Shown here piece by piece: positions 8,440 through 17,991 of a stretch of 64,000 nucleotides of DNA. Under the pieces are notes generated by a model. It was not told the DNA's origin. It was given only the letters and a program-made list of their open reading frames with translations, and did no database searches. The stretch is from Erythrobacter sp. (GTDB lineage Bacteria; Pseudomonadota; Alphaproteobacteria; Sphingomonadales; Sphingomonadaceae), in assembly GCA_029937545.1 (NCBI GenBank), contig JAPYPR010000005.1:62001-126000 (forward strand). Direction: 5' to 3'. Within the stretch, counting starts at the first letter, position 1. Every line of letters begins with the position of its first letter. The position numbers and the translations under genes are program-made.

Positions 8440-10662
8440 CTAGCGCGGCGCTTGCTCGCGCAAACGTTCGTCACGCTGGCGCCTGATTTCCTCGTAACGC
8501 TCCTCGGCCTCGATCTGGCGATCCTCTGCGCGGCGGCGCGCTTCCTCGATCGCCTGGTCGTCGATCCCGATCCCGTCTTCGCCGATCCGGATATCGACCG
8601 GAATGCCGTCCACCTCGGTCGAGAACACCGCCTCGCCGTCCCGGATCCGGATGCGCGAATTGCCGTCGTCCAGCGGAATATCGCCGATATCGGGCACGTC
8701 GAGCGGCTCGACGGGGGTGCCAGGATCGCGCTGTTCGCGCGGCGAGGGTCGACCCGTCGCCTGAACGCCCAGCGCGCGGTTCATGAAGTCCCGCCAGATA
8801 CGAGCGGGCAAGCCGCCGCCCGAAATATTGCCGGCGAGCGGAGAGTTGTCGTCGTTGCCGATCCACACGCCGACCACCAGATCGCCCGCATAGCCGACGA
8901 ACAGCGCGTCGCGATTGTCCTGCGTCGTGCCGGTCTTGCCGAAGTTCGGACCGCTCAGCATGGCCGCGCGACCGGTCCCCTCATTGATCGCGGCCCGCAG
9001 CATCTGCTGCATATCGTCGCGCGTCGATGACGAAAAACTGGACGGCCCGTCCAACAGATTCTCGAAGAACCCCCGCTCTGGACGGGCAAAAGCATGGGCC
9101 TCTGCCGGATAGGCATTGCCGGCCACGGCGGCGTAGGCGGAAGTGAGCTCCAGCAGGCTCATCGTGTTGGTACCGAGCGCCAAACTGGGATCGCCCTTGG
9201 TGAGCGGCGAGGTCACGCCCAGGTCGCGCGCGAGCTGGATCACCTTCTCGCTGCCGACCTCCTCGAACAGGCGCACTGCGGCGACATTGCTCGACTGGGC
9301 AAATGCCTCTTCCAGCGTCAGGCTCTCCGAATAGCGCTCGCGCGAATTCTTGGGACGATAGCTGCCTTGGGTGAACGCGGTATTCGCGATGCGATCGTCG
9401 GGGTCCCACCCGGCCCGTAGCGCGGCGAGATAGACGAACAGCTTGAAGGTCGATCCCGGCTGGCGCTTGGCCTGCGTCGCGCGGTTGAACGGCGACTTTT
9501 CGTAGTCCTTGCCGCCGATCATCGCCACGACCTCGCCATTGGGCCGCATCGCAACGAGCGCCACCTGCGCGGACCCGAGCGGCGCGCGGCTCGTCACATC
9601 GCGCGCAATGGACTGCAAGTGGCTGTCGAGCGTGGTGGTCAGCGTCTGTCGTGCATAGCCGCCCTCGGCCTCCTTGCGCGCTTCGGGCAGCGCCCAGTCG
9701 GCGAAGTACGTGCCGGTCGGCAAGTCGCTCTTGAGCCGCACATCGAGCGCCGGGGGCGTCATTCCGCGCGCCTCGGCCTCGGTGATGTATCCCGCCGCAA
9801 CCATCGATTTCACCACGAGCCCCATGCGCTGTTCCGCGCGGTCGTAATGCCTGGTTGGGGCATAGCGCGAAGGTGCCTGGAGCAGGCCCGCCAGCATAGC
9901 CGCCTGGTTGCGCTTCAGGTTTTCCGGCTTGCGGTAGAAATAATGCAGGCTCGCTGCGCGAAGGCCATAGACGTTGTCGCCGAAATAGGCGTTGGAAAGG
10001 TATCGCTCGAGGATCTCGTCCTTGGTCAGCCAGCTTTCGAGCCAGAACGCAATCAGCGCCTCGCGCGCCTTGCGGGTCAGCGTGCGTTCGGGCGTCAGGA
10101 AAGTAAACTTTGCAAGCTGCTGGGTGATCGTGCTGCCGCCGCCGGTGCCGGTGAAGATCGCGCGTCCGATCCCGCGCGGATCGACGCCCCAGTGGTCGTA
10201 GAAGCGGCGGTCCTCGATCGCGAGGAAGGCCTCCACCACATGCGGCGGCAGGGTGTCCAGGTCCACCGGCTCGTCGACAATGGCCCCGTTGCGCGCAATC
10301 GGCGTTCCGTCGGCCGCCAGCAGCGTAATCTGTGGCGGGGCGATCGGTTCGAGCGACTTGGACAGCGGCGCGGTGATCGCCAGCCAGCCGACCAGCAGGA
10401 TAAACAGGGCGAGCATGCCCAGCACGATGCGCCCTGCCCACCAGCGCTTGCGGCGGCCCAGCCAATAGTCCCTCTGCCACCAGCGCAGGCGGCGGCGCTC
10501 TTCGGCTTCGAGCGCATGATCGAGACTGGAGAGCCGGTCGTCCCAATCGTCATAGAGCGACTCGTCGTAATCGAACGCGTCATGCGTCGCATAATAGCCG
10601 CTGTGCCCCGACGGCTCGGGCTCGGCCTGCGGCTTGCGTCTGAAGGAATCGAATACGCACAT
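8440..10662 (-). CDS. Penicillin-binding protein 1A-type transglycosylase/transpeptidase
   Basis: This 740-residue class A PBP polymerises and crosslinks peptidoglycan. It has a long acidic, Tyr-rich and then Arg/Trp-rich cytoplasmic N-terminus (about 75 residues) and one membrane helix (about 77-97). A GT51 domain carries the catalytic glutamate at about residue 150 (EDRRFYDHWG) and GSTITQQLAKF. The transpeptidase domain has the serine at about residue 404 (GSTFK), an SSN motif and KTGTT near residue 575. The last 60 residues form a charged Glu/Arg coiled coil. It follows cobS in the same direction with 49 bases between them, which contain a perfect inverted repeat. Confidence 0.92.
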   Translation of the reverse strand: MCVFDSFRRKPQAEPEPSGHSGYYATHDAFDYDESLYDDWDDRLSSLDHALEAEERRRLRWWQRDYWLGRRKRWWAGRIVLGMLALFILLVGWLAITAPLSKSLEPIAPPQITLLAADGTPIARNGAIVDEPVDLDTLPPHVVEAFLAIEDRRFYDHWGVDPRGIGRAIFTGTGGGSTITQQLAKFTFLTPERTLTRKAREALIAFWLESWLTKDEILERYLSNAYFGDNVYGLRAASLHYFYRKPENLKRNQAAMLAGLLQAPSRYAPTRHYDRAEQRMGLVVKSMVAAGYITEAEARGMTPPALDVRLKSDLPTGTYFADWALPEARKEAEGGYARQTLTTTLDSHLQSIARDVTSRAPLGSAQVALVAMRPNGEVVAMIGGKDYEKSPFNRATQAKRQPGSTFKLFVYLAALRAGWDPDDRIANTAFTQGSYRPKNSRERYSESLTLEEAFAQSSNVAAVRLFEEVGSEKVIQLARDLGVTSPLTKGDPSLALGTNTMSLLELTSAYAAVAGNAYPAEAHAFARPERGFFENLLDGPSSFSSSTRDDMQQMLRAAINEGTGRAAMLSGPNFGKTGTTQDNRDALFVGYAGDLVVGVWIGNDDNSPLAGNISGGGLPARIWRDFMNRALGVQATGRPSPREQRDPGTPVEPLDVPDIGDIPLDDGNSRIRIRDGEAVFSTEVDGIPVDIRIGEDGIGIDDQAIEEARRRAEDRQIEAEERYEEIRRQRDERLREQAPR

Positions 10663-10667
10663 AGCCT

Positions 10668-10691
10668 ACTGTATTAAACGAATAATACAGT
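10668..10691. promoter_or_regulatory. Perfect inverted repeat upstream of the PBP1A gene (candidate operator)
   Basis: ACTGTATTA at 10668-10676 and TAATACAGT at 10683-10691 are perfect nine-base arms separated by AACGAA. The centre lies about 17 bases upstream of the PBP start codon, in AT-rich sequence that stands out from its GC-rich surroundings. The size and symmetry suit a homodimeric repressor. There is no T-run consistent with a terminator on either side. The regulator is unknown; no regulator gene is adjacent. Confidence 0.55.
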
Positions 10692-10711
10692 CATGGATAG
10701 AGGGTGCAGGC

Positions 10712-11704
10712 TTAACCCTGGCCAACAACGCTTTCCGGCAGGTCCTCACCGAAGACCCGCTGATAATATTCGGCCACCAGCATGCGCTCTTCCTCGTCGC
10801 ACTTGTTGAGGAAGGAGAGGCGGAAGGAAAAGCCGACATCCTTGAAGATCGCATAATTCTGCGCCCATGTGATCACGGTACGCGGGCTCATGACGGTCGA
10901 GATATCGCCGTTGATGAAGCCCTGGCGCGAAAGATCGGCGACCTTGATCATGTCGGCCAGCACCTTGGGATCTATGTCCGGGTTCTTCGCCTCGACGATC
11001 TTCTGCTCGGTTTCGGCAGGCAGATAGTTGAGGCCGACGACAATGTTCCAGCGGTCCATCTGGCCCTGGTTGATCTGCTGGGTGCCATGATAGAGCCCGC
11101 TCGTATCGCCGAGGCCGACCGTGTTGGCGGTGGCGAACAGGCGGAAGTTGGCATCCGGGCGGATTACGCGGTTCTGGTCGAGTAGGGTCAGCTTGCCCTG
11201 CTGTTCCAGCACGCGCTGGATCACGAACATCACGTCGGGCCGGCCGGCATCGTATTCGTCGAAGACCAGCGCTACCGGATGCTGAAGCGCCCAAGGCAGA
11301 AGGCCTTCGCGGAACTCGGTGACCTGCAAGCCATCGCGCAGCACGATCGCGTCGCGACCGACCAGGTCGATACGGCTGATATGCGCGTCGAGATTGATGC
11401 GGATGCAAGGCCAATTCAGGCGCGCGGCGACCTGCTCGATATGCGTCGATTTGCCCGTGCCGTGATAGCCTTGGACCATGACGCGACGATCGTGTGCGAA
11501 CCCTGCAAGGATGGCGAGAGTGGTGTCCGGGTCGAATACGTAGTTCTCGTCGAGGTCAGGCGTACGTTCGTCCGGCTTGGAGAAGGCCGGGACTTTCCAG
11601 TCGATATCGATCCCGAAGGTTTCGCGCACATCGACTTCGGTGTCGGGCGCAGAAAGAACCGTCTTGGCGGCGGCATCGAAGCTCTTGTCGGTCATGTCGT
11701 TCAT
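10712..11704 (-). CDS. cobS: Cobaltochelatase subunit CobS-like AAA+ ATPase
   Basis: The 330-residue AAA+ protein carries Walker A in [13 protein letters not shown] (about residue 81), Walker B in [11 protein letters not shown], and sensor residues in [11 protein letters not shown]. This matches CobS, the MoxR-type ATPase that works with CobT and CobN to insert cobalt into hydrogenobyrinate diamide. Neither cobT nor cobN lies nearby. In many alphaproteobacteria CobS/CobT are retained without the rest of the pathway, so the real metal and target here are uncertain. The MND start at 11704 is divergent from the oxygenase gene across 55 bases. Confidence 0.88.
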   Translation of the reverse strand: MNDMTDKSFDAAAKTVLSAPDTEVDVRETFGIDIDWKVPAFSKPDERTPDLDENYVFDPDTTLAILAGFAHDRRVMVQGYHGTGKSTHIEQVAARLNWPCIRINLDAHISRIDLVGRDAIVLRDGLQVTEFREGLLPWALQHPVALVFDEYDAGRPDVMFVIQRVLEQQGKLTLLDQNRVIRPDANFRLFATANTVGLGDTSGLYHGTQQINQGQMDRWNIVVGLNYLPAETEQKIVEAKNPDIDPKVLADMIKVADLSRQGFINGDISTVMSPRTVITWAQNYAIFKDVGFSFRLSFLNKCDEEERMLVAEYYQRVFGEDLPESVVGQG

Positions 11705-11759
11705 CGCCTGCGCGACCTAGGCATTTATATCCGCTGCGCCAAGCCTATATTGGCTGGCA

Positions 11760-12605
11760 ATGCCGCAAGAGCCCCTATCAGAGAAGCTTCGCCTCAAGCT
11801 GGTCGAGCGGGTCCGCGGCGTATTCAACGATGTCGAGGGCGGCGAACAGCCGGTGCCGGTTTCGGACGAGGCATTGTTCGAAAAGGATTCGCCGGTCCGG
11901 CTCGTCCATGCGGACATCGTCGGCATGATGGTCGGCGGCATTCGCGGGCTGCTGCTGCAGATGCTGCACCCCCACGCGTTACAGGGCGTACTCGATCATT
12001 CGAACTTCCGCAGCGACATGCACGGACGCCTGCGCCGCACCGCGCGCTTCATCGCCGTTACCACTTTCGGCCACCGCGACGACGCCATGGCGGCGATCGA
12101 GCGGGTCAATCGCATCCATACAAAGGTCGGCGGTACACTGCCCGACGGTACGCCCTATGAGGCGACCAATCCGCGTACTCTCGCCTGGGTTCATGTCGCA
12201 GAGGCGACCAGCTTCCTCGCAGGCTATCTCCGCCATGTCCGCCCGGATATGCCGGGCAGCGAGCAGGACGAATATTATCGCCAGTTCGCCGTCATCGCCC
12301 GCGCACTAGGAGCCGATCCGGTGCCGCTGGATCGGCGCGAGGCGGAGACGCTGTTCCGCGAATTGCGCGGCGACTTGCAGACCTCTCCAGCGGCACGCGA
12401 AGTGGCGCAACTGGTCCTCACGCAAAAGCCCGAAGGCTCGCCGCCAGCGGTCCAGGCAATGCTGGGCGCGGAGGCTGTCGCGCTCCTGCCGCCCTTTGCC
12501 CGCTCCATGCTCGGCCTCGAGCGACCCGGCCTCGCCAGCATCCCCGCACGAGCGGCGACCTGGGGCATGGGGCGGACATTGCGCTGGGCTTTCCGGCAGG
12601 GCTGA
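11760..12605 (+). CDS. MpaB/DUF2236 family oxygenase
   Basis: The 281-residue protein contains the hallmark HADIVGMMVGGIRGLLLQMLHP segment and later FGHRDDAMAAIERVNRIH and LAWVHVAEATSFL. The spaced histidines resemble the haem-binding, latex-clearing-protein-like MpaB oxygenase fold (DUF2236). Members act as haem-b oxygenases in fungal and bacterial secondary metabolism, but the substrate of the bacterial group is mostly unknown. It stands alone on the plus strand between cobS and the J-domain gene, both of which run on the minus strand. Confidence 0.85.
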   Translation: MPQEPLSEKLRLKLVERVRGVFNDVEGGEQPVPVSDEALFEKDSPVRLVHADIVGMMVGGIRGLLLQMLHPHALQGVLDHSNFRSDMHGRLRRTARFIAVTTFGHRDDAMAAIERVNRIHTKVGGTLPDGTPYEATNPRTLAWVHVAEATSFLAGYLRHVRPDMPGSEQDEYYRQFAVIARALGADPVPLDRREAETLFRELRGDLQTSPAAREVAQLVLTQKPEGSPPAVQAMLGAEAVALLPPFARSMLGLERPGLASIPARAATWGMGRTLRWAFRQG

Positions 12606-12616
12606 GCTTGCCATCT

Positions 12617-13210
12617 TCAAGCAATCGCGCGTGATTTCCTGAGCAGCTGATAGGCTTCCACCACGCGCCCCAACCGCGCTTCGTGGCGTCGGTCTCCGCC
12701 GTTGCGGTCGGGGTGGTAGCGGCGCACCAGTTCGGAATAGCGGCGACGCAGCCGCTGGTGGTCGACATTCGTGCCGAGACCCATGGTTTCCAGCGCCTCG
12801 GCCTCTTCGCGACTGAAGCGTCCGTCCATCGCCATCTCCGCTTCGCGCCGCGCGCGGCTGCGGATGCCTGCAGCCCGCGCCGAGATCGCGTCGAGCGGGT
12901 CGTCGTAATCGGCCCAGCGGGGCATTCCGTCGACGCCAGCCGTCGGGCGATACGCCGGTTGTTCCGTCCGCCAGCCCGCACCCGGAGCCTGCGCGTGGTA
13001 TATTTCCTCCGCGCTCATCCCTTCGAACCAGTCGTATCCCGCATTGAATTCGCGCACGTGGTCGAGGCACAGCCATTGCCACTCGCCAGGTCCGTCGAAA
13101 CCGTGTCCGCGGCCGCCGGGCGCGCGAAATTCGCCGGGTTCCTCGCAAGTGGGGTGGGCGCAGACCCTGCCGGTATCTTCGTAACGTCCGTGGAACCTCG
13201 TCTGGCGCAT
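12617..13210 (-). CDS. J-domain protein with N-terminal cysteine motif
   Basis: The 197-residue protein ends in a J domain: LRRRYSELVRRYHPDRNGGD contains the HPD tripeptide that stimulates DnaK-type Hsp70 ATPase. The N-terminal half holds a Cys-containing region (CAHPTCEEPGEF and later WLCLDHVREFN) that could bind zinc. The J domain at the C-terminus, rather than the N-terminus, marks it as a class III co-chaperone. The ATG at 13210 was preferred over in-frame starts further upstream, which would run antisense through bolA. It is divergent from bolA across 60 bases. Confidence 0.85.
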   Translation of the reverse strand: MRQTRFHGRYEDTGRVCAHPTCEEPGEFRAPGGRGHGFDGPGEWQWLCLDHVREFNAGYDWFEGMSAEEIYHAQAPGAGWRTEQPAYRPTAGVDGMPRWADYDDPLDAISARAAGIRSRARREAEMAMDGRFSREEAEALETMGLGTNVDHQRLRRRYSELVRRYHPDRNGGDRRHEARLGRVVEAYQLLRKSRAIA

Positions 13211-13270
13211 TCGTTGTAGAATGGGGAGCGATGCTCGCCATGCAAACCCCGCAAGAGGAGAAATTGCCCG

Positions 13271-13543
13271 ATGGCCGGAACAGTACAGCAGGAAATGGAA
13301 GCGCTTCTTACCGAGGCTTTCTCGCCCACACGGCTTGAAGTGATCAACGACAGCGCGAACCATCACGGACATTCTGGCGACGACGGCAGCGGGGAGTCGC
13401 ACTTCACCATCGTGATCGAGGCTGCGGCTTTCGCCGAGAAGTCCCGGCTCGAACGCCAGCGAATGGTCAACAAGGCGCTCGGCGACATTCCGGGTGAGCG
13501 GGTTCATGCGCTGGCCATTCAGGCCTCGGCACCGACGCCATGA
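13271..13543 (+). CDS. bolA: BolA family protein
   Basis: The 90-residue protein is a typical BolA: residues 20-28 (PTRLEVIND), then SHFTIVIEAAAF, and the RLERQRMVNKALGD helix, with conserved histidines in NHHGHSGDD. BolA proteins partner with monothiol glutaredoxins to bind [2Fe-2S] clusters and influence iron handling and cell shape. It overlaps the next gene (ATGA) and heads the run bolA, GST, pirin, SDR and hydrolase, a grouping compatible with redox or detoxification roles. Confidence 0.93.
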   Translation: MAGTVQQEMEALLTEAFSPTRLEVINDSANHHGHSGDDGSGESHFTIVIEAAAFAEKSRLERQRMVNKALGDIPGERVHALAIQASAPTP

Positions 13544-14271
13544 CGTCGCCAGCCTACGATCTCTGGTATTGGCCATCGATCCAGGGACGCGGCGAGTTCA
13601 TACGCCTCTTCATGGCGGCTGCCGGGATCACATACCGCGACCGGGCGCGAACCGGCGATGCGCAGGCGCTGGTCGAAGATATGGAGGCGCGCGAAAAGAG
13701 CAGCCAGTTCGCGCCCTACGCGCCGCCTTATCTGGTCGAACGCGAGAGCGGTTTCGCGATCGCTCAGGTCGCGCATATTCTCGCTTGGCTGACCGACAAG
13801 CACGATGAGGGCACCGGCGATCCGGCGACCAATCTCCACCTGATCCAGTTGCAGCTCACGATCACGGATATCGTTGCCGAGGTGCACGACACTCATCACC
13901 CTGTGGCGAGCGGCGTGTATTTCGACGACCAGAAGGATGCAGCGCAGCGTGCCGCCCAGGAATTTCGCGACGAGCGCATTCCGAAATACTTCGATCATTT
14001 CGAAGCAGCCCTATCCGTCAAACCGGGACCTTTCATGGCGGGCGCAAAGTGGAGCCATGTCGACACCTCGCTGTTCCAGCTGGTCGAAGGTCTGCGCTAT
14101 GCTTTCCCTCTCCGGATGGGCGCCATCAGCGACGACTATCCAAAGCTCATGGCCTCCCGCGACGCGGTCGCAGTAATCGAAGGCATCGCGAGCTATCTGG
14201 ACAGAGAGGCGCGTATCCCCTTCAATGAGGATGGCATCTTCCGCCATTACGAGGAGCTGGACGCCGCATGA
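13540..14271 (+). CDS. Glutathione S-transferase family protein
   Basis: The 243-residue protein opens with YDLWYWPSIQGRGEFIRLFMAAAG, a thioredoxin-fold N-terminal domain of the GST type. The tyrosines near residue 7 are candidates for the catalytic hydroxyl. It continues with a mainly helical C-terminal domain (QLQLTITDIVAEVHD, FMAGAKWSHVDTSLFQLVEGL). The N-terminal Gly/Arg pattern is closer to sigma/mu-like GSTs than to bacterial beta GSTs. It is coupled to bolA upstream and pirin downstream by ATGA overlaps. The likely role is conjugation or peroxide detoxification. Confidence 0.85.
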   Translation: MTSPAYDLWYWPSIQGRGEFIRLFMAAAGITYRDRARTGDAQALVEDMEAREKSSQFAPYAPPYLVERESGFAIAQVAHILAWLTDKHDEGTGDPATNLHLIQLQLTITDIVAEVHDTHHPVASGVYFDDQKDAAQRAAQEFRDERIPKYFDHFEAALSVKPGPFMAGAKWSHVDTSLFQLVEGLRYAFPLRMGAISDDYPKLMASRDAVAVIEGIASYLDREARIPFNEDGIFRHYEELDAA

Positions 14272-15158
14272 GCCAGATCACCGAGATCCTGACCCCCACC
14301 ACCCATGATCTCGGGCAGTTCCAGGTGCGCCGCGTGCTTCCGGCGAAGGCGCGATCGATGGTCGGCCCTTTCATATTCGTCGACCAGTTCGGCCCGGCGC
14401 AGCTCGATCTCGGTAGCGGGATGGACGTGCGGCCGCATCCGCATATCAACCTCGCGACCGTGACCTGGCTGTTCGAAGGCGCGATCGACCACCGCGACAG
14501 CATCGGCAGTTTTTCGACCATCCGGCCGGGTCAGGTGAACCTGATGACGGCGGGCAAGGGGATCGTACATTCGGAACGCTCGCCCGAAGAGGAACGCCGC
14601 GCAGGAGCGAAGCTCTACGGCATGCAGACCTGGCTCGCTCTTCCCGACGGGCGCGAGGAGATCGACCCGGCCTTCGAAGCCGTGAAGGACCTGCCCGTGA
14701 TCGAGGACGGCCGCGCGAAAGCCGTTGTGATCATGGGCGATTTGTGGGGCGAACGCGCTGCGACCACGACCTATGCAGACACGATCTACGCCGAGATCAT
14801 GCTCGAGGCAGGCGGCGCGATCCCTATCGAGGACGAGACCGACGAGCGAGCCGTGATGCTGGTGGGCGGCGAGGCGGAGCTCGACGGGCACAAGCTGAAG
14901 AAGTTTGCGCTCAATGTCTTGCAGCCGGGGCGCGACATGACGCTGGAAAGCAAGACGGGCGGGCGGGTCATGCTGCTCGGTGGCGAGGCTTTCGAAACGC
15001 AGCGGCACGCGTGGTGGAACTTCGTCAGTTCGAGCCGCGACCGCATCCAGCAAGCCAAGGAAGACTGGCGCGAAGGGCGCTTCGCCAATGTGCCGGGCGA
15101 TAGCCAGGAGCGCATCCCGCTGCCCGATGGCGCACCGAAAACCGTAACCTATCCTTGA
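14268..15158 (+). CDS. Pirin family protein
   Basis: The 296-residue bicupin begins with ARSMVGPFIFVDQFGP and carries DVRPHPHINLATVTWLFEG, which supplies the two metal-binding histidines of the pirin motif. GIVHSERSPEEER holds the third. Bacterial pirins have been described as quercetin dioxygenases or regulators of central metabolism. The metal site looks intact here, so an enzymatic role is possible. It overlaps the GST gene by four bases, and the downstream SDR starts after a clear GAGGGGA ribosome site. Confidence 0.9.
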   Translation: MSQITEILTPTTHDLGQFQVRRVLPAKARSMVGPFIFVDQFGPAQLDLGSGMDVRPHPHINLATVTWLFEGAIDHRDSIGSFSTIRPGQVNLMTAGKGIVHSERSPEEERRAGAKLYGMQTWLALPDGREEIDPAFEAVKDLPVIEDGRAKAVVIMGDLWGERAATTTYADTIYAEIMLEAGGAIPIEDETDERAVMLVGGEAELDGHKLKKFALNVLQPGRDMTLESKTGGRVMLLGGEAFETQRHAWWNFVSSSRDRIQQAKEDWREGRFANVPGDSQERIPLPDGAPKTVTYP

Positions 15159-15168
15159 GGGGAACCAT

Positions 15169-15981
15169 ATGAGCTTCGAAGACAAGACCGCCTGGATCAC
15201 CGGCGCAAGCAGCGGCATCGGCGCAGCACTGGCGCGCGAGTGGGGCAACAGGGGGGCGCGGGTCATCCTCTCGGGTCGCGACGAGGCCCGTCTGGCCGAG
15301 GTGGCTGACAGCATCTCCACCGAGACGCTCATCCTGCCCTTCGATGTGCGCGACGAAGACGCCATGAAGGACGCGACCGAGAAGGCCTTCGCGTGGCACG
15401 GCGTCGATATCTTCGTTGCCAATGCTGGCGTATCCCAGCGCAGCGCAGCGGTCGATACCGACATGCAAGTCTATCGCGAGATCATCGACATCGACCTCAC
15501 CGCACAGATCGCGGCGACGCAGGCATTGTTGCCGCATGTGACAGAACGCGGCAGCGGGCACTTGCTCTTCATCAGCTCCATCGCAGGCAAGGTCGGCGTG
15601 CCGATGCGGACGGCCTATTGCGCAGCCAAATTCGGACTGGCGGGCTATGCGGACGCGTTGCGCGCCGAACTCTCGCAAAGCGATGTGCAGGTGCACGTGA
15701 TCTATCCCGGATCGGTCGCCACCGACGTCAGTCGCAATGCCCTCACCTCCGACGGTAGCAAGCGCGGGCGCTCGGATTCGGTCATCGACAACGGCATTCC
15801 GCCGGGCGAAGCGGCGAAATGGATTGTCGATGCGGTAGCCAAGGGCGAGCGGGAAGTGATCGTGGCGCAAGGCATGGAACAGGCGATGGGCGAGGCGCGC
15901 CGCACCCCGGACCAGTTGCTCGACCAGGTCGCCGCGATGGTCGCCAGCGGCTACATGGAGAAGATGAAGGCCGAAGGCTGA
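15169..15981 (+). CDS. Short-chain dehydrogenase/reductase
   Basis: This 270-residue classical SDR has the cofactor motif TGASSGIGAALA (residues 11-22), the NAG strand (VANAGVS), the catalytic serine in LLFISSIAGKVG, and YxxxK as YCAAKFGLAGYADAL. It probably uses NADP(H), since a basic residue (SGRDEAR) follows the second strand. The C-terminal region is long, like membrane-associated DHRS7-type enzymes. The start at 15169 has a GAGGGGA site upstream. The stop overlaps the next hydrolase gene (TGATG). Confidence 0.9.
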   Translation: MSFEDKTAWITGASSGIGAALAREWGNRGARVILSGRDEARLAEVADSISTETLILPFDVRDEDAMKDATEKAFAWHGVDIFVANAGVSQRSAAVDTDMQVYREIIDIDLTAQIAATQALLPHVTERGSGHLLFISSIAGKVGVPMRTAYCAAKFGLAGYADALRAELSQSDVQVHVIYPGSVATDVSRNALTSDGSKRGRSDSVIDNGIPPGEAAKWIVDAVAKGEREVIVAQGMEQAMGEARRTPDQLLDQVAAMVASGYMEKMKAEG

Positions 15982-16889
15982 TGGCCGCTCTGGAGCAGAA
16001 GCGCGTTCCGCTCGCTAACGGGATCGAGCTGGACGTGGTCGACGAGGGACCGCGAAATGCGCCGGCACTGATCTTCCTCCACGGTTTTCCGGAAAGTCAT
16101 CGGACCTGGCGCAACCAGATCCCGGCATTCTCGGACCGCTATCGCTGCATCGCGCCCGACCAGCGCGGCTATCGTGGTTCGTCCAAACCGCAGGAGGTCG
16201 AGGCATACACGCCGGACAAATTGATCGGCGACGTCTTCGCGCTCGCCGATGCGCTGGAGATCGAACGCTTCACCATCGTCGGCCACGACTGGGGCGGCGC
16301 GATCGCATGGGGTGTGGCCTATGCCGGGATGATGAACGGCCGCGTGGCGCGCGCGGCCATCGCCAATGCCCCGCATCCGGTGCTGTTTCCGAAATTGCTC
16401 TACACCAACCGGGCCCAGCGTGAGGCGAGCCAGTATTTCCTCACCTTCCGCGACCGAGCCAACGATCCGTCGATCCACGAGCACGGCCTCCTCCCGGTCC
16501 TGATGAAAGCCTTCGAAGGCCGCGAGGTCGCTTCCTCCATGGAGCCTGAAGAGCAGGCCCGGTTGCTGCAGGACTGGTCCGATCCCGATGCCGCCATCGG
16601 CATGTTGAACTACTACCGCGCAAGTCCGATGGAAGTGCTCTCGCTCGATGCGCTTTACGAGCTACCCGACGACTATCAGCCCCTCCCCCTTCCCAAGCTG
16701 ACGATCCCAACGCTGGTGATCTGGGCGATGGACGATCAGGCGCTGCCGCCTGCGAATCTCGACGATCTCGACGAGGTCATCGACAATCCCGAGGTCGTTC
16801 GCATTCCGGACTGCGGCCATTTCGTGCAGTGGGAGGCGCCCGAGGCTTACAATCAAGCGCTAGCCGCGTTTCTCGATCGGACCGACTAG
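15981..16889 (+). CDS. Alpha/beta hydrolase, epoxide hydrolase-like
   Basis: The 302-residue protein has the oxyanion motif HGFPESHRTWRNQ, the nucleophile elbow GHDWGGAIAWG with aspartate as nucleophile, and a terminal catalytic histidine in DCGHFVQWEAPE. The His-Gly-x-Pro and Gly-x-Asp-x-Gly pattern is that of soluble epoxide hydrolases and haloalkane dehalogenases. The second acid is probably in WAMDDQALPP. The ATG at 15981 shares an A with the SDR stop. Its TAG overlaps the convergent DUF2332 stop. The natural substrate is unknown. Confidence 0.87.
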   Translation: MAALEQKRVPLANGIELDVVDEGPRNAPALIFLHGFPESHRTWRNQIPAFSDRYRCIAPDQRGYRGSSKPQEVEAYTPDKLIGDVFALADALEIERFTIVGHDWGGAIAWGVAYAGMMNGRVARAAIANAPHPVLFPKLLYTNRAQREASQYFLTFRDRANDPSIHEHGLLPVLMKAFEGREVASSMEPEEQARLLQDWSDPDAAIGMLNYYRASPMEVLSLDALYELPDDYQPLPLPKLTIPTLVIWAMDDQALPPANLDDLDEVIDNPEVVRIPDCGHFVQWEAPEAYNQALAAFLDRTD

Positions 16890-17950
16890 CCGAGCCATTC
16901 CACCCATTCGCCATGCGCATGGGCATTGGCCAGATGCACCGCCTCCTCGCCACCGGGCCAGTAGCGCACATGCAGCTCGTGTGCGAAGGTCTCGCGATTG
17001 GTTTCGAGCGACAGCCAGGCGAGCGGGCGGTCGCCGTCGGCAGTCTCGCCCGCCTTCTCCATCGCGTCGGTAATCCGCGCTTGCGTAAAGTCCGGCAGGT
17101 ACTGCCACATGATCGAATGCATGAGCACGCGAGTGACGCCTTCGTCATGCGGCTTGGCGAGCTCCTGCTCGACCCAGTCGCCCGCGTCCATCCGCTCGAT
17201 CTCCGGCGGCATCCGCTCGGCCAGCGCAATGGCGGCGTCGATCCGGGCCATGCGCTGGAAAGCTTCGGGCCAGACGTAGCTCTTGAGCCGCAGCGCCTGC
17301 GCCTCGTCGGTCAGATCGACGGGAGCGATATCGTTGCCGCGCGCATCGACAAATGCCAGCTCGCTCTCCGGCGGCGGCGATCCACGCCATTCCGGCTCGA
17401 TAACCATCCGGCTCGTCGAGGGCCCCACCTGAACGCCGCCGAGATCGTAGCGATAGCGCCCCATCATGGTATTGATGCCCGCGCTCGCGCCAATCTCCAG
17501 CAGCTCGAATTGCGGCGCGACCCGGCTATCCGCCAGCCACAGCAGCCCCGCCATCAGGCTGGCCGATCGGCCCGCCTCGTTCGTCTGCGGCGGCCCGTCG
17601 AGCCACGGCATCAGGCGCGCATCGTAGGCTTCGACAAGCTCGCGCACCAGCGCATCGACCTGCCCCTGGTCGCTCATGCGCCCGGCGTACACATCCTCCA
17701 GCCGCGGCTCTTCGCCCGTCAGCAGGAGGTTGTGAATGCCGCCCGCAATCCGCAACGGCATGGCATCGCGCAGGCTCAATCCTTGCCAGCCATGCACCCG
17801 GCGCGCGGTCGCAGCCTGGCTATCCTCCAGCGCGAGCAAGGCGCGGACGATCCGCGCCGTTCCGGGTGCGCCGTTCTTTTCCGCATGTTCGGCCTGCCAC
17901 GCAATCGCTTGCGGAACCGAAACAATATCCATGACCGCCCGGTCTGCCAT
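16886..17950 (-). CDS. DUF2332 family protein
   Basis: The 354-residue protein matches the uncharacterised DUF2332 family. It has an early [15 protein letters not shown] helix, a Rossmann-like [13 protein letters not shown] motif near residue 148 that resembles the SAM-binding glycine loop of methyltransferases, and a C-terminal [12 protein letters not shown] segment. A methyltransferase-like fold is an inference from that loop. It runs convergently into the hydrolase, the two stops overlapping at CTAG, and is divergent from hisG with only about 40 bases between starts. Confidence 0.8.
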   Translation of the reverse strand: MADRAVMDIVSVPQAIAWQAEHAEKNGAPGTARIVRALLALEDSQAATARRVHGWQGLSLRDAMPLRIAGGIHNLLLTGEEPRLEDVYAGRMSDQGQVDALVRELVEAYDARLMPWLDGPPQTNEAGRSASLMAGLLWLADSRVAPQFELLEIGASAGINTMMGRYRYDLGGVQVGPSTSRMVIEPEWRGSPPPESELAFVDARGNDIAPVDLTDEAQALRLKSYVWPEAFQRMARIDAAIALAERMPPEIERMDAGDWVEQELAKPHDEGVTRVLMHSIMWQYLPDFTQARITDAMEKAGETADGDRPLAWLSLETNRETFAHELHVRYWPGGEEAVHLANAHAHGEWVEWLG

Positions 17951-17991
17951 TCGTGTTGCCCTTTGTCCCTTCGCTGCCTATCTGCGCGGCC

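Noticed and set aside
10668-10691. Reading the palindrome as a LexA (SOS) box
   Set aside because: CTGT and ACAG are 14 bases apart rather than 8, and alphaproteobacterial LexA sites are GTTC repeats.
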